DNA from: Antarcticirhabdus aurantiaca
Lineage (GTDB): Bacteria > Pseudomonadota > Alphaproteobacteria > Rhizobiales > Rhizobiaceae
Length of the DNA: 64,000 nt
Reading direction: 5' to 3'
NCBI RefSeq assembly: GCF_009765365.1
Contig: NZ_VTOM01000003.1
Coordinates: forward strand, 1 to 64,000
Shown here: piece after piece, positions 9,348 through 19,440 of the stretch
Numbering within the stretch: the first letter of the stretch is position 1
Layout of the letters: each line of letters starts with the position of its first letter
The notes under the pieces: model-generated
The model's input: the letters and a program-made list of their open reading frames with translations, nothing else
Told to the model about the DNA's origin: nothing
Database searches by the model: none
Translations under genes and position numbers: made by a program

Positions 9348-11186
9348 ATGATCAACCAGAACGCCTCGCCCTCGGCGGCCGCCGCTTCGAAGTTCGGCGC
9401 CGTCGATGAGCTTCCGACCTGGAACCTCGACGATCTTTATCCTTCGATGGACAGCCCCCGGATCGAGGAGGACCTCGCCGCAGCCGCCGCGGAGGCCGAG
9501 GCGTTCCAGTCGCGCTGGCGCGGCGCCCTGGCGCAGGCCGCCTCGCCGGACGCGCCGGCCGGCCTGCGCCTTGCCGAAGCGGTGCAGGCCTACGAGGCGA
9601 TCGACGAGCGGCTCGGGCGCCTCGTATCCTTCGCCGGCCTCATTTACGCCAGCGACACAGCCGATCCGATCCGGGCGAAGTTCTTCGGCGACATCCAGTC
9701 CCGCGTCACGGACATCGCTTCGCGCCTCATCTTCTTTACGCTGGAGCTGAACCGAATCGACGACGCGGCGATGGATGCGGCACTCGCCGCCGACCCGGCG
9801 CTGGCGCATTACGGGCCGTGGCTCGTCGACCTGCGCAAGGACAAGCCCTATCAGCTCGAAGACCGGGTCGAGGAGCTGTTCCACGAGAAGTCGGTGACCG
9901 GGCACGGGGCCTGGAACCGCCTCTTCGACGAGACGATGACCTCGCTGCGCTTCCGCGTCGACACCGACGAGCTGACGCTCGAGGAAACGCTGAACCTCCT
10001 TCAGGACCCCGACCGGACCCGCCGCCGCACCGCCGCCGAGGCGCTCGCCAAGGTCTTCGCCGAGAACCTGCGCATCTTCACCCTGGTCACCAACACCCTG
10101 GCCAAGGACAAGGAGATTTCCGACCGCTGGCGCGGCTTCGCGGACGTCGCGGATTCGCGCCACCTCGCCAACCGCGTCGAGCGCGAGGTCGTCGACGCGC
10201 TCGCCCAGGCGGTGTCCGAGGCCTATCCGAAGCTGTCCCACCGCTACTACGCGATGAAGGCGCGCTGGCTCGGGCTCGACGTTCTCGACCATTGGGACCG
10301 CAACGCGCCCCTGCCCCAGGCCGACAACCGCGACATCCCCTGGGCGGAGGCGCGCCAGACCGTGCTGTCGGCCTATTCCGGCTTCGCGCCGGAGATGAGC
10401 GAGATCGCGGCTCGCTTCTTCGACAAGCGCTGGATCGACGCGGGCGTTCGCCCCGGCAAGTCGCCGGGCGCCTTCGCGCACCCGACCGTGCCGAGCGTTC
10501 ACCCCTACGTGCTCCTCAACTACATGGGCAAGCCGAGGGACGTCATGACGCTCGCCCACGAGCTCGGGCACGGCGTCCACCAGGTGCTCGCCGCCCATCA
10601 GGGCGCGCTGATGGCCTCGACGCCGCTGACGCTCGCCGAGACGGCCTCCGTGTTCGGCGAGATGCTGACCTTCCGCTCGCTGCTCGACGCGGCGGCGACG
10701 CCCGCCCAGCGCCGTTCGCTTCTCGCCTCAAAGGTCGAGGACATGCTGAACACGGTGGTGCGCCAGATCGCCTTCTACCAGTTCGAGCGCGAGATCCACA
10801 CGGAGCGGCGCAACGGCGAGCTGACGGCGAACCGCATCGGCGAGATCTGGATGGACGTGCAGGCCAAGGCTCTCGGTCCGGCGATCCGGCTCGGGCCGGG
10901 CTACGAGACCTTCTGGACCTACATTCCGCACTTCATCCACTCGCCCTTCTACGTTTACGCCTACGCCTTCGGCGACTGCCTGGTGAACTCGCTCTACGCC
11001 GTCTACCAGAACGGCGATCCGGGCTTTCAGGCCAAGTACTTCGAGATGCTGAAAGCCGGCGGCACCAAGCACCATTCCGAGCTTCTGGCCCCCTTCGGCC
11101 TCGACGCCTCCGACCCCGCCTTCTGGCAGAAGGGTCTGTCCGTCATCGCCGGCTTCATCGACGAGCTGGAGGCGATGGAGGGTTGA
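9348..11186 (+). CDS. pepF: M3 family oligoendopeptidase F
   Basis: A 612-residue cytoplasmic zinc metallopeptidase that cleaves short peptides. The HELGH zinc motif is at residues 404-408 (TLAHELGHGVHQVL), followed by the family's third-ligand region AETASVFGEM. N-terminal PTWNLDDLYPSMDSP is the standard opening of PepF-type proteins. Length is normal for the family. Divergent from the response-regulator gene, with about 150 bases between; followed by homospermidine synthase on the same strand after 119 bases. Confidence 0.94.
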   Translation: MINQNASPSAAAASKFGAVDELPTWNLDDLYPSMDSPRIEEDLAAAAAEAEAFQSRWRGALAQAASPDAPAGLRLAEAVQAYEAIDERLGRLVSFAGLIYASDTADPIRAKFFGDIQSRVTDIASRLIFFTLELNRIDDAAMDAALAADPALAHYGPWLVDLRKDKPYQLEDRVEELFHEKSVTGHGAWNRLFDETMTSLRFRVDTDELTLEETLNLLQDPDRTRRRTAAEALAKVFAENLRIFTLVTNTLAKDKEISDRWRGFADVADSRHLANRVEREVVDALAQAVSEAYPKLSHRYYAMKARWLGLDVLDHWDRNAPLPQADNRDIPWAEARQTVLSAYSGFAPEMSEIAARFFDKRWIDAGVRPGKSPGAFAHPTVPSVHPYVLLNYMGKPRDVMTLAHELGHGVHQVLAAHQGALMASTPLTLAETASVFGEMLTFRSLLDAAATPAQRRSLLASKVEDMLNTVVRQIAFYQFEREIHTERRNGELTANRIGEIWMDVQAKALGPAIRLGPGYETFWTYIPHFIHSPFYVYAYAFGDCLVNSLYAVYQNGDPGFQAKYFEMLKAGGTKHHSELLAPFGLDASDPAFWQKGLSVIAGFIDELEAMEG

Positions 11187-11305
11187 GGGAGCGCCATCCG
11201 GCGCGGGGCTGCCCCGCGCCGCCGCCCCTTTCAAATGACAGCGAAACCGTCTAGCCCGCTGCGCAGACGGCCCGACCGCGGGCGACGAGACAAGGAAGAG
11301 AACCG

Positions 11306-12754
11306 ATGGCAAAAGAAGCGAAGCATCCGGTCCACGCCAAGATCACCGGTCCGATCGTGATGATCGGCTTCGGCTCGATCGGCAAGGGCACGCTGCCGCT
11401 GATCGAACGCCATTTCCAGTACGACAAGTCGCGCTTCACGGTGATCGACCCGAACCCGCGCGACAAGGCGCTGCTCGACGAGCGCGGCATCAAGTTCGTG
11501 CAGGAAGCCGTGACGCGCAAGAACTACGTCGACCTCCTGAAGCCGCTCCTCACGGAAGGCGAAGGCCAGGGCTTCTGCGTCAACCTCTCGGTCGACACCG
11601 GCTCGCTCGACCTCATGAAGCTCTGCCGCGAGCTCGGCGTCCTCTACATCGACACCGTCGTCGAGCCCTGGCTCGGCTTCTACTTCGACGAGTCGCTGTC
11701 CAACGCCGACCGCACGAACTACGCGCTACGCGAGACCGTGCGCAAGGAGAAGCGCAAGAACCCCGGCGGCACGACGGCCGTGTCCTGCTGCGGCGCCAAT
11801 CCCGGCATGGTGTCCTGGTTCGTCAAGCAGGCGCTCGTCAACGTCGCCCGCGACACGGGCCTGGAGTTCGAGGAGCCGACCCAGGACGACCGCGAGGGCT
11901 GGGCGAAGCTCATGAAGAAGGTCGGCGTCAAGGGCATCCACATCGCCGAGCGCGATACCCAGCGCGCCAAGAACCCCAAGCCCCTCAACGTGTTCTGGAA
12001 CACCTGGTCTGTCGAGGGCTTCCTGTCGGAGGGCATGCAGCCGGCCGAGCTCGGCTGGGGCACGCACGAGACCTGGCGCCCGAAGAACGCCAAGGACCAC
12101 GAGAAGGGCCATCAGGCCGCCATCTACCTGGAGCAGCCCGGCGCCAACACGCGCGTCCGCACCTGGTGCCCGACGCCGGGCCCGCAATACGGCTTCCTGG
12201 TGACGCACAACGAGTCGATCTCGATCGCCGACTACTTCACCCATCGCAACAAGCATGACGAGGTCACCTTCCGGCCGACCTGCCACTACGCCTACCATCC
12301 CTGCAACGACGCCGTCCTGTCGCTGCACGAGCTATTCGGCGCGGCGGGCAAGTTCCAGCCGGAGCACCACGTTCTCGACGAGAACGAGCTCATCGACGGC
12401 ATCGACGAGCTCGGCGTCCTCCTCTACGGCCACGACAAGAACGCCTACTGGTACGGCTCGCAGCTCTCGCTCGAGGAGACGCGCCGCATCGCGCCCTACC
12501 AGAACGCCACGGGCCTCCAGGTGACCTCGGCCGTTCTCGCCGGCATGGTCTGGGCGCTGGAGAACCCGGAAGCCGGCATCGTCGAGGCCGACGAGATGGA
12601 CTACAAGCGCTGCCTCGAAGTGCAGTCGCCCTATCTCGGCCCGGTCAAGGGCTACTACACCGACTGGACGCCGCTCACCGACCGTCCCGGCCTCTTCCCG
12701 GAGGACCTCGACGAGAAGGATCCCTGGCAGTTCCGCAACATCCTGGTGCGTTGA
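11306..12754 (+). CDS. hss: Homospermidine synthase
   Basis: A 482-residue NAD-dependent enzyme that makes homospermidine from two putrescines (or putrescine plus spermidine), the main long polyamine in many rhizobia. The Rossmann motif GFGSIGKG is at about residues 21-28, and the bulk matches the bacterial homospermidine synthase family: VNLSVDTGSLDLMKLCRE, YIDTVVEPWLGFY, SCCGANPGMVSWFVKQAL and GHDKNAYWYGSQL. A good Shine-Dalgarno (AAGGAAGAG) precedes the ATG. It is followed by a strong terminator, so it probably ends its transcript. No polyamine transporter or decarboxylase is next to it. Confidence 0.95.
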   Translation: MAKEAKHPVHAKITGPIVMIGFGSIGKGTLPLIERHFQYDKSRFTVIDPNPRDKALLDERGIKFVQEAVTRKNYVDLLKPLLTEGEGQGFCVNLSVDTGSLDLMKLCRELGVLYIDTVVEPWLGFYFDESLSNADRTNYALRETVRKEKRKNPGGTTAVSCCGANPGMVSWFVKQALVNVARDTGLEFEEPTQDDREGWAKLMKKVGVKGIHIAERDTQRAKNPKPLNVFWNTWSVEGFLSEGMQPAELGWGTHETWRPKNAKDHEKGHQAAIYLEQPGANTRVRTWCPTPGPQYGFLVTHNESISIADYFTHRNKHDEVTFRPTCHYAYHPCNDAVLSLHELFGAAGKFQPEHHVLDENELIDGIDELGVLLYGHDKNAYWYGSQLSLEETRRIAPYQNATGLQVTSAVLAGMVWALENPEAGIVEADEMDYKRCLEVQSPYLGPVKGYYTDWTPLTDRPGLFPEDLDEKDPWQFRNILVR

Positions 12755-12787
12755 CAGGAAAAGCTCGACGAACCGGTCACTTGTTGG

Positions 12788-12816
12788 GGGCGGTGCCGCG
12801 CGGCACCGCCCTTTTT
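12788..12816 (+). terminator. Rho-independent terminator after homospermidine synthase
   Basis: A 10-bp GC stem (12788-12797 with 12802-12811), four-base loop, then TTTTT. It lies 33 bases after the stop of the synthase gene. Confidence 0.9.
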
Positions 12817-12988
12817 CGTTCGCCGGCGTAAGGACGCACGCTTCGCGACAGCTTCGCCTCGCAATGTTCGATCCGTGTTCCATATCAAGTGCATGGACAA
12901 GATTTCCGGATCGGCCCTTGAGCTGATGGCCGTAACTGCGACGAGACACCTTCGAGACCGCCCTGACGGAGGGAGAACGGAGGCGAGG

Positions 12989-13453
12989 ATGATGTTCGAA
13001 ACGGTCAGCGACGCAGACCGGATGAGAGAGGTGGTGTCCGAAGTGATGGACGCCGTGATGTCGGGAAAGGGCACGGCCATCGCCGCGCACCTCGCCCCCG
13101 GCGCGCTCTTCACCAACCGGAGCAACGCCGGAGCGTTCGACGCGCCCTGGTTCGACCGGCTGGAGGGCGAGTATCGCCTTGCCGGGCCGGAGGAGGTGAA
13201 GTCCTTCATGGCCGAGCTCATGCAGAAGGCGACCTACCTGTCCTACGAGCAGCGCGGCATCCTCGTCGAGGACGGCGAGGCCGCGAGCCGCTGCGACTGG
13301 ACCCGGCTCTACGAGAAGGACGGAACGGTGGTGACCGGCACGACCATGTACTGGTTCGCCTTCACCAGCGACTTCCGCATCCGCTCGATCGAGTCGATCG
13401 GCTCGATCCACTCGGTCATTCCGTCCCGGCGGGGTGCCGAAACCTCGGCCTGA
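12989..13453 (+). CDS. SnoaL/NTF2-like small protein of unknown function
   Basis: A protein of about 154 residues without a signal peptide. The pattern fits an NTF2-like (SnoaL) alpha-beta cone: N-terminal helices (ADRMREVVSEVMDAVMSGK), a middle with TNRSNAGAFDAPWF and a C-terminal set of strands (SRCDWTRLYEKDGT, TTMYWFAFTSDFRIRSIESI). Such folds serve as small enzymes or ligand-binding domains; no catalytic residue can be assigned. Start is one of two adjacent ATGs (12989 or 12992), preceded by GGAGG; the open frame begins at 12875 but lacks a site there. Fold assignment is from pattern alone and moderate. Confidence 0.65.
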   Translation: MMFETVSDADRMREVVSEVMDAVMSGKGTAIAAHLAPGALFTNRSNAGAFDAPWFDRLEGEYRLAGPEEVKSFMAELMQKATYLSYEQRGILVEDGEAASRCDWTRLYEKDGTVVTGTTMYWFAFTSDFRIRSIESIGSIHSVIPSRRGAETSA

Positions 13454-13547
13454 TCGTTTCTCGCCTCCGCTCGATTGATGCCGCGCGGCGCCTCTGCTCT
13501 ACTTTCCCTCAAGTTCTAACGTTCCCGTGATTCCGGAGAGTTCACCG

Positions 13548-13922
13548 ATGCGCCGCGTTCTGGCCAGCCTGCTGCTTCCCGTCCTCTTCGCCGGTCTCTC
13601 CGGCTGCCAGACGGCGCCCCAGGAGGAGGTGGCGGTGGTTCAGCCGAGGCCGCAAGGGATCGACGGCCGCTGGACCTCGATCGGCGGGCCGGTTCCCTAC
13701 ACCGCCACGTTCCAGGGCGGACGCTTCACCACCACGGAGAACGCGACCAGCGCGCTTCTGGCCGAGGGAAGCTATACGAGCCTGGGTCCCGGCCAAGTGA
13801 CGATCACCTATACGTCGCGCCGGACGAACCAGCGCGTGGCCGCCAACTGCAACCAGACGGGACCCAACACCCTGGCCTGCGCGACCTCGGCGAACAGCCG
13901 CTTCGAGCTGTCGCGGGCCTGA
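13548..13922 (+). CDS. omp10: Omp10-like outer-membrane lipoprotein
   Basis: A 124-residue lipoprotein with a lipobox (LFAGLSGC, about residues 14-21), so the mature N-terminal cysteine is expected to be lipidated. The mature part resembles Brucella Omp10: GIDGRWTS, FQGGRFTT, LLAEGSY, then a disulfide-type pair (AANCNQTG, LACATSANS) and a final SRFELSR. The ATG at 13548 follows GGAGAG; seven codons upstream in frame are excluded. Precedes hemH by 120 bases on the same strand. The Omp10 assignment is from remembered sequence similarity; exact role in the cell is not known. Confidence 0.8.
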   Translation: MRRVLASLLLPVLFAGLSGCQTAPQEEVAVVQPRPQGIDGRWTSIGGPVPYTATFQGGRFTTTENATSALLAEGSYTSLGPGQVTITYTSRRTNQRVAANCNQTGPNTLACATSANSRFELSRA

Positions 13923-14042
13923 GGCCGATTGCCGGCGTGCCGGCCGGCACGCCGTCGTCTATATGTCGGTCGATCCCGACCGTTTTGCGCGGGTCCGCGG
14001 CGCCGAGGCGCTCCGGGCCCGCAACCTTGACCGGATGAAGAC

Positions 14043-15104
14043 ATGAACGCCCACACCCGCACGGTCGCCGAGCGCGCGATCGGCCCCCTGCCCGCCGGCC
14101 ATCCGCCCGTGGCCCGCCCGAAGGTCGGCGTGCTCCTCGTCAATCTCGGCACGCCGGACGGCACGGACTACTGGTCGATGCGCCGGTACCTGCGCGAGTT
14201 CCTGTCGGACAAGCGCGTCATCGAGTGGCCGCGCGCCGTCTGGTATCCGATCCTCCACGGCATCGTTCTGTCCAAGCGCCCGCAGAAGTCGGGCGCGGCC
14301 TATGCCGAGATCTGGAACACCGAGCGCAACGAATCGCCGCTGCGCACCTTCACCCGCGCGCAGGGCGAGAAGCTCGCCGCCCGCCTCGCCGGCCAAGCCG
14401 AGATCGCCGTCGACTGGGCGATGCGCTACGGCAATCCGTCGATCGCCAGCCGAATGGACGCGCTCCAGGCGCAGGGCTGCGACCGGATTCTCGTCTACCC
14501 GCTTTATCCGCAGTACTCGGCCTCGACCACGGCGACCGTGAACGACAAGGCCTTCGAGCACCTGATGGGCAAGCGCTGGATGCCGGCGTTGCGCACGGTC
14601 CCGGCCTATCACGACGAGCCCGTCTACATCGACGCTCTCGCCCGCTCGATCGAGACGCACCTGGCGACCCTCGACTTCGAGCCCGAGCGCGTCATCGCTT
14701 CGTATCACGGCATTCCGCAGAGCTATTTCCGCAAGGGCGACCCCTACCACTGCCACTGCCAGAAGACCTCGCGCCTCCTCGAGGAGCGGCTCGGCTGGCC
14801 GAAGGGCCGCTTCATGACGACCTTCCAGTCCCGCTTCGGACCGGAAGAATGGCTGCAGCCCTATACCGACAAGACGGTGGAGGCGCTGGCCAAGGAGGGC
14901 GTGAAGCGCATCGCCGTCCTTAATCCCGGCTTCGTCTCGGACTGCCTGGAAACCCTGGAGGAGATCGCGGGCGAAGCCGGCGAGATCTTCCTGCACAATG
15001 GCGGCGAGAAGTTCAGCCACATCCCCTGCCTCAACGACTCCGAGCCGGGAATGGACGTGATCGAGCACATGGTGCGGCGCGAGCTGCGCGGCTGGGTCGA
15101 CTGA
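14043..15104 (+). CDS. hemH: Ferrochelatase
   Basis: A 353-residue enzyme that inserts ferrous iron into protoporphyrin IX, the last step of haem synthesis. It shows the family opening GVLLVNLGTPDGTDYWSMRR, YPQYSASTTATVND, the catalytic histidine in ASYHGIPQ (His222) and the active-site glutamate in LNDSEPG (Glu334), with PGFVSDCLETLEEI between them. Full length. No iron-sulphur cysteine tail is evident. It sits between omp10 and a beta-barrel gene, all rightward. Confidence 0.96.
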   Translation: MNAHTRTVAERAIGPLPAGHPPVARPKVGVLLVNLGTPDGTDYWSMRRYLREFLSDKRVIEWPRAVWYPILHGIVLSKRPQKSGAAYAEIWNTERNESPLRTFTRAQGEKLAARLAGQAEIAVDWAMRYGNPSIASRMDALQAQGCDRILVYPLYPQYSASTTATVNDKAFEHLMGKRWMPALRTVPAYHDEPVYIDALARSIETHLATLDFEPERVIASYHGIPQSYFRKGDPYHCHCQKTSRLLEERLGWPKGRFMTTFQSRFGPEEWLQPYTDKTVEALAKEGVKRIAVLNPGFVSDCLETLEEIAGEAGEIFLHNGGEKFSHIPCLNDSEPGMDVIEHMVRRELRGWVD

Positions 15105-15208
15105 GGTCCTGGGCGCCGGCGTGCACGCCGTCGCAAGCTTCCCGCCACCTCGCGTGTTTACCTCTCGGCAACGCAGGCGCGACGGCGCGGTGACGAGGCG
15201 GAAACCGC

Positions 15209-16978
15209 ATGGCAGGGGCGAACATCGACGGGACGGGCTGGCGCCGCCGACTTGGCGCCTGCCTTCTCGCTGCGGGCATCGCGCCGGCGGCACTGGCGCA
15301 GGAGCCCCCACCGGGTCCGGTCCAGCAGGCCCCCTCTTCCCTCGCCAACGACCTTCGACCGGCCGACGGCGACTTCCAGCTGCCGCGGGCGCGCAACGCG
15401 CCGCGATTGACCCAGAGCAATGGCAGCCTGCAGGACGAAGTCGACCCGATGGACGCGCTCGAAGCGGAAGCGCGTCGAACGGGCGAGGCCGACGACGAGA
15501 GCGAAGGCGGCGCTGGGGCCGCGCCTCCGACGCGCCCGACACCGAGCTTCGACCTCTTCGCCGAACCGGAGCGTCCGGCCTCGGCCCTCGATCGGCCGAG
15601 CGCGCAGGCCGCGCCCGTCAATCCCGAACCGTTCGGCGCCGCGCCGGCCGATGCCCGAGCAGCGGTCGGTCCGGGAGACGCCACCGATCTCGCCGGGGCG
15701 CTTCGGCGCGGGGCGATCGGGCCGGGCGACACCGCAACCGCCACGACCGCCCGCGCCGCTGCGGTACGGCCGAGCGTGCGCGTCGACGACGCGCGTCCAG
15801 ACCTGTTCGGCGGCACGCCGCCGCGCCCGACATCCCTGCGCAACCCATTGCCCGCGACCGACCCGGACGATCCCTTCGCGGCGATCGGCATCCGGGCCGG
15901 CTCGTTCGTGCTGTATCCGACGCTTCTCCAGACGCTCGGCGCCTCGACCAACCTCGAGGCCGAGCCGGACGGGCGATCGGGCATCTTCAGCGAGACGACC
16001 CTCTCGGCACGTCTCCTGTCGGACTGGTCGCGCCACGAGGCCGAAGCCAATGCGAGCGCCACCTATCGCCGCAACTTCCAGGGCGAGCTGCGCGACGATC
16101 CCCGCGTCGAGGCGGACGCGCGCCTGCGCTTCGATCTCGGCGCTCGGATGGGCGCGACGATCCGCGGCGCATTCAGCTACCGCCGGGACGACGCGGCGGA
16201 CGCCGACGATCCCGGCGCGTCCGGCGAGCGCCCGGACGCGTTCGACGGCACGCTGGCCGCCGAGCTCGAGCGCAGCTTCGGCCGCATCCTCCTGCGGGGC
16301 ACGGGCTCGCTGTCGCGGAGCGTCGAGGAGAGCGCCGTGGCAGGCATTCCCGACGAGCGCTACACGACCGCGACCGCGGCGCTGCGCGCGGGCTACGAAC
16401 TCTCGCCGGCGCTCCAGCCCTTCGCCGAGGCGAGCCTCGGCCGGCGCCTCTTCGACTCCTCGCCCGTTCTCGGCGGCGACGGCCCCGACGCGACCATCTC
16501 CGCGCTTCGGACCGGAACGACCTTCCGCCTCAGCGAGAAGCTCTTCGGCGAGGCGGCGGTCGGCTACGCCTGGAGCGACCCCGACGAGGGTTTCCGCGCG
16601 ACCCGCTCGCCGACCTTCGACGCGCTCCTCACGTGGTCGCCCCGGCGCGGCACGGACGTGACGCTGACGGCCGCGACGCGCTTCGAGCCGGGCTCAGACG
16701 GCCTCTCGTCGGAAACGGTCTACGACGCCGCGCTGGGCGTTTCCCACCGGCTGCGGGCGCGCATCGATCTCGACGGACGCCTGGCCGGGCGCGTCACCGA
16801 TTCGTCGATCACCGGCGGCGACGAGACGCTTCTCTCGTTCGAGGCCGGCGTGACCTACTGGCTGAGCCGAGCAGCCGCCCTGACGACGCTCTACCGCCAC
16901 GAGGACCTGTTCAGCGACCGGGCCAGGGCGGACTGGCGCGCCGACACGATCCAGCTCGGCATTCGCCTGCAGCGCTGA
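15209..16978 (+). CDS. Outer-membrane beta-barrel protein with long disordered N-terminus
   Basis: A 589-residue exported protein. A signal peptide (ending PAALAQ, about residue 30) is followed by about 200 residues of low-complexity Ala/Pro/Asp sequence and then a barrel domain from about residue 230 to the end. The barrel part has many alternating strands such as EANASATYRRNFQGEL, ARMGATIRGAFSYRR, GRILLRGTGSLSR and TIQLGIRLQR, ending in the arginine rather than the aromatic usually found at the last strand. It resembles the BBP2/OMP_b-brl_2 group of outer-membrane proteins, in some rhizobia annotated only as outer membrane beta-barrel protein. Ligand or partner unknown. Terminator directly after. 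Confidence 0.8.
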   Translation: MAGANIDGTGWRRRLGACLLAAGIAPAALAQEPPPGPVQQAPSSLANDLRPADGDFQLPRARNAPRLTQSNGSLQDEVDPMDALEAEARRTGEADDESEGGAGAAPPTRPTPSFDLFAEPERPASALDRPSAQAAPVNPEPFGAAPADARAAVGPGDATDLAGALRRGAIGPGDTATATTARAAAVRPSVRVDDARPDLFGGTPPRPTSLRNPLPATDPDDPFAAIGIRAGSFVLYPTLLQTLGASTNLEAEPDGRSGIFSETTLSARLLSDWSRHEAEANASATYRRNFQGELRDDPRVEADARLRFDLGARMGATIRGAFSYRRDDAADADDPGASGERPDAFDGTLAAELERSFGRILLRGTGSLSRSVEESAVAGIPDERYTTATAALRAGYELSPALQPFAEASLGRRLFDSSPVLGGDGPDATISALRTGTTFRLSEKLFGEAAVGYAWSDPDEGFRATRSPTFDALLTWSPRRGTDVTLTAATRFEPGSDGLSSETVYDAALGVSHRLRARIDLDGRLAGRVTDSSITGGDETLLSFEAGVTYWLSRAAALTTLYRHEDLFSDRARADWRADTIQLGIRLQR

Positions 16979-16994
16979 AGCGCGTGGCAACGAA

Positions 16995-17029
16995 AAGCCC
17001 CGCAGCGCCGGTCGGGCGCCGCGGGGCTT
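16995..17029. terminator. Bidirectional terminator between barrel gene and galU
   Basis: An imperfect hairpin: 16995-17009 pairs with 17015-17029 with one unpaired A. It is flanked by AAAA on the left, giving U-rich tails on the minus strand. It lies between two convergent genes. Confidence 0.8.
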
Positions 17030-17051
17030 GCTCGGCTCGCGATCACGAGGA

Positions 17052-17948
17052 TCAGCCGGCGAGACGCGCCGGCTCGATCGTGTTCATCAGGTCGTGCAGG
17101 TCGTCGTAGACCTTGCCGCGGATGTCGTGGCGCCAGAGCGCGAAGGCGACGTTGGCCTGAATGAAGCCTTCCTTCGAGCCGCAGTCGAAGGTGCGGCCGT
17201 GGAAGGGATAGGCGTAGAAGTCCTGCCGGCCGGCGAGCTTCAGCATGCCGTCGGTCAGCTGGATCTCGTTGCCCGCGCCGCGCTCCTGGGTTTCCAGGAT
17301 CGAGAAGATCTCCGGCTGGAGGATGTAGCGGCCCGAGATGAAGAAGTTGGAGGGTGCCTCGGCGGGCTTCGGCTTCTCCACCATGCCCTGGACGCGGAAG
17401 CCGGTGCCGACGCCCTCGCCCTTGCCGACGATGCCGTACTTGTGGGTCTGGCTCGGATCGCACTCCTCGACGGAGATCACGTTGCCGCCGGTCTGCTCGT
17501 AGAGCTTGACCATCTCGGCGAGGCAGCCCTTTTCCGACTGCATGATCATGTCGGGCAGCAGCAGCGCGAAGGGCTCGTCGCCGACGATGTCGCGCGCGCA
17601 CCAGACGGCGTGGCCGAGGCCGAGCGGCGCCTGCTGGCGGGTGAAGGAGGTCGTGCCCGCCCTCGGCTGCAGCGACTCGAGAAGCCCGAGTTCAGCCGAC
17701 TTGCCGCGCTCGGTCAGCGTGTCGACCAGTTCGACCTGGATGTCGAAATAATCCTCGATCACGCCCTTGTTGCGGCCCGTGACGAAGATCAGGTGCTCGA
17801 TGCCCGCCTCTCGCGCCTCGTCGACCACGTACTGGATCACCGGACGGTCGACGACGGTCAGCATCTCCTTCGGAATCGCTTTCGTGGCCGGCAGAAACCG
17901 CGTCCCGAGACCGGCGACCGGAAACACCGCCTTGCGTACCTTCTTCAT
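17052..17948 (-). CDS. galU: UTP-glucose-1-phosphate uridylyltransferase
   Basis: A 298-residue enzyme making UDP-glucose for exopolysaccharide, glucans and lipopolysaccharide. The nucleotide-binding opening [18 protein letters not shown], the KEML lysine, [16 protein letters not shown] and [11 protein letters not shown] are all typical. Full length. The ATG at 17948 lies after AGGGGGTGA, and the TTG one codon upstream is less likely. Transcribed leftward on its own, convergent with the barrel gene and divergent from the transglycosylase. Confidence 0.96.
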   Translation of the reverse strand: MKKVRKAVFPVAGLGTRFLPATKAIPKEMLTVVDRPVIQYVVDEAREAGIEHLIFVTGRNKGVIEDYFDIQVELVDTLTERGKSAELGLLESLQPRAGTTSFTRQQAPLGLGHAVWCARDIVGDEPFALLLPDMIMQSEKGCLAEMVKLYEQTGGNVISVEECDPSQTHKYGIVGKGEGVGTGFRVQGMVEKPKPAEAPSNFFISGRYILQPEIFSILETQERGAGNEIQLTDGMLKLAGRQDFYAYPFHGRTFDCGSKEGFIQANVAFALWRHDIRGKVYDDLHDLMNTIEPARLAG

Positions 17949-18203
17949 CAATCACCCCCTTGCGGAAGGCGCGCGGATGTCGCGTGCCTTCGCCTACAAT
18001 CGCGCTGAATATGACTTTGCCGTGATCGCCCGCACCGGGCTGCGCCGCCTTTTTGCCTCGAAAATCGGAAAAAAGGCAAAGGTTCAGTCGCTTGGCGCGG
18101 GCGGAAACGCGGCATGACCTTAATCGGGGTGGTAAACGAAGTCTTCACGACCGCCTCGTTAAGGTTCCGCCCGACCTGCCAAATCTTCGCATGGAGTGTT
18201 CGA

Positions 18204-19424
18204 ATGCCGTTCCGAACCAGGATGCTCGCCGCGGCGCTCAGCCTTTCGCTCGTGTCGGGCGTCGTCATGCCGGCGGCCGCCGCCGATCCCGGTTTCGTGC
18301 AGTGGATCAACAACTTCGAAAGCGTCGCGGCGAAGAACGGCATCAGCCGGCAGATCTACCGCGCCGCCTTCGCCGGCATCGACGAACCCGATCCCGAGGT
18401 GATCCGCAAGGCCCGCTTCCAGCCCGAGTTCCAAGACAAGGTGTGGGACTACATCGACAACCGCGTTAACGAGGACAGCGTTGCGGAAGGCCAGATGATG
18501 CGCCAGAAGTGGGCGCCCTGGCTCGACCGCATCGAGAAGCGCTTCGGCGTGCCGCGCGACGTTCTCCTCGCCATCTGGTCGATGGAAACGAACTACGGCG
18601 CTGCGCTCACCCGCGACGGCGTGATGATGAGCCTGCCGCGCTCGCTCGCCACCCTCGCCTATGCCGACAAGAAGCGCGCCAAGTTCGCCCGCGAGCAGCT
18701 TCTCGCCGCCCTGAAGATCGCCCAGCAGGGCCACGTCGCGCCGCAGAACCTCACCAGCTCCTGGGCCGGAGCGATGGGCCACACCCAGTTCATCCCGACG
18801 AGCTACCTCGCCTACGCCACCGACATGGACGGCGACGGCCACGACAATATCTGGGGCTCGGTTCCGGACGCCCTCGCCACCGCCGCCAACCTCCTCAAGC
18901 GCAACGGTTGGCAGCCCGGCCGCAGCTGGGGCTACGAGGTCGAGGTTCCCGCGAAATATCGCGGCGGCAAGCTGGAGCGCGAGGCCATGACGGTCGGCCG
19001 CTGGGCCGAGCTCGGCTTCCGCCGCGCCAACGGCCGCCCCTTCCCGTCGGGCGGCGAGCGCGCCAATCTGATCCGGCCCGCCGGCGACAACGGGCCGGCC
19101 TTCCTGATGACGAAGAACTTCTTCGTTCTCAAGAACTACAACAATGCCGACAAGTACGCCCTCGGAGTCGGCTTGCTCGCCGATCGCATCGGCGGCTATC
19201 AAGGGCTCGTCAACGACTGGCCCCGCGGCTATATTCCGTTGTCCAGCGCCGAGCGGCAGGAGCTGCAGCAGCGTCTGGCCGGTCACGGGCTCTACGACGG
19301 CAAGATCGACGGAAAGATCGGGTCGGGCTCGAAGACCGCGATCATGGCCCTCCAGGCGCGGTTCGGCATGCCACAGGACGGCAACGCTTCGAAGGCCCTC
19401 CTCGACGCCCTGCGGAGGAACTGA
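18204..19424 (+). CDS. Lytic murein transglycosylase (MltB-type) with peptidoglycan-binding domain
   Basis: A 406-residue periplasmic enzyme that cleaves the glycan strands of peptidoglycan with formation of anhydromuramic ends. Signal peptide to AAAADP (about residue 27). The MltB-like SLT_2 domain contains WSMETNYG with catalytic Glu128, AWAGAMGHTQFIPTSYL-like sequence (here SSWAGAMGHTQFIPTSY) and DGDGHDNIW. A C-terminal PG_binding_1 domain starts about residue 350 (QQRLAGHGLYDGKIDGKIG). ATG at 18204 preceded by GGAG. Followed after 16 bases by the DUF459 gene, so the two are probably co-transcribed and both act in the envelope. Confidence 0.93.
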   Translation: MPFRTRMLAAALSLSLVSGVVMPAAAADPGFVQWINNFESVAAKNGISRQIYRAAFAGIDEPDPEVIRKARFQPEFQDKVWDYIDNRVNEDSVAEGQMMRQKWAPWLDRIEKRFGVPRDVLLAIWSMETNYGAALTRDGVMMSLPRSLATLAYADKKRAKFAREQLLAALKIAQQGHVAPQNLTSSWAGAMGHTQFIPTSYLAYATDMDGDGHDNIWGSVPDALATAANLLKRNGWQPGRSWGYEVEVPAKYRGGKLEREAMTVGRWAELGFRRANGRPFPSGGERANLIRPAGDNGPAFLMTKNFFVLKNYNNADKYALGVGLLADRIGGYQGLVNDWPRGYIPLSSAERQELQQRLAGHGLYDGKIDGKIGSGSKTAIMALQARFGMPQDGNASKALLDALRRN

Positions 19425-19440
19425 AGACGAAAGGAACGGC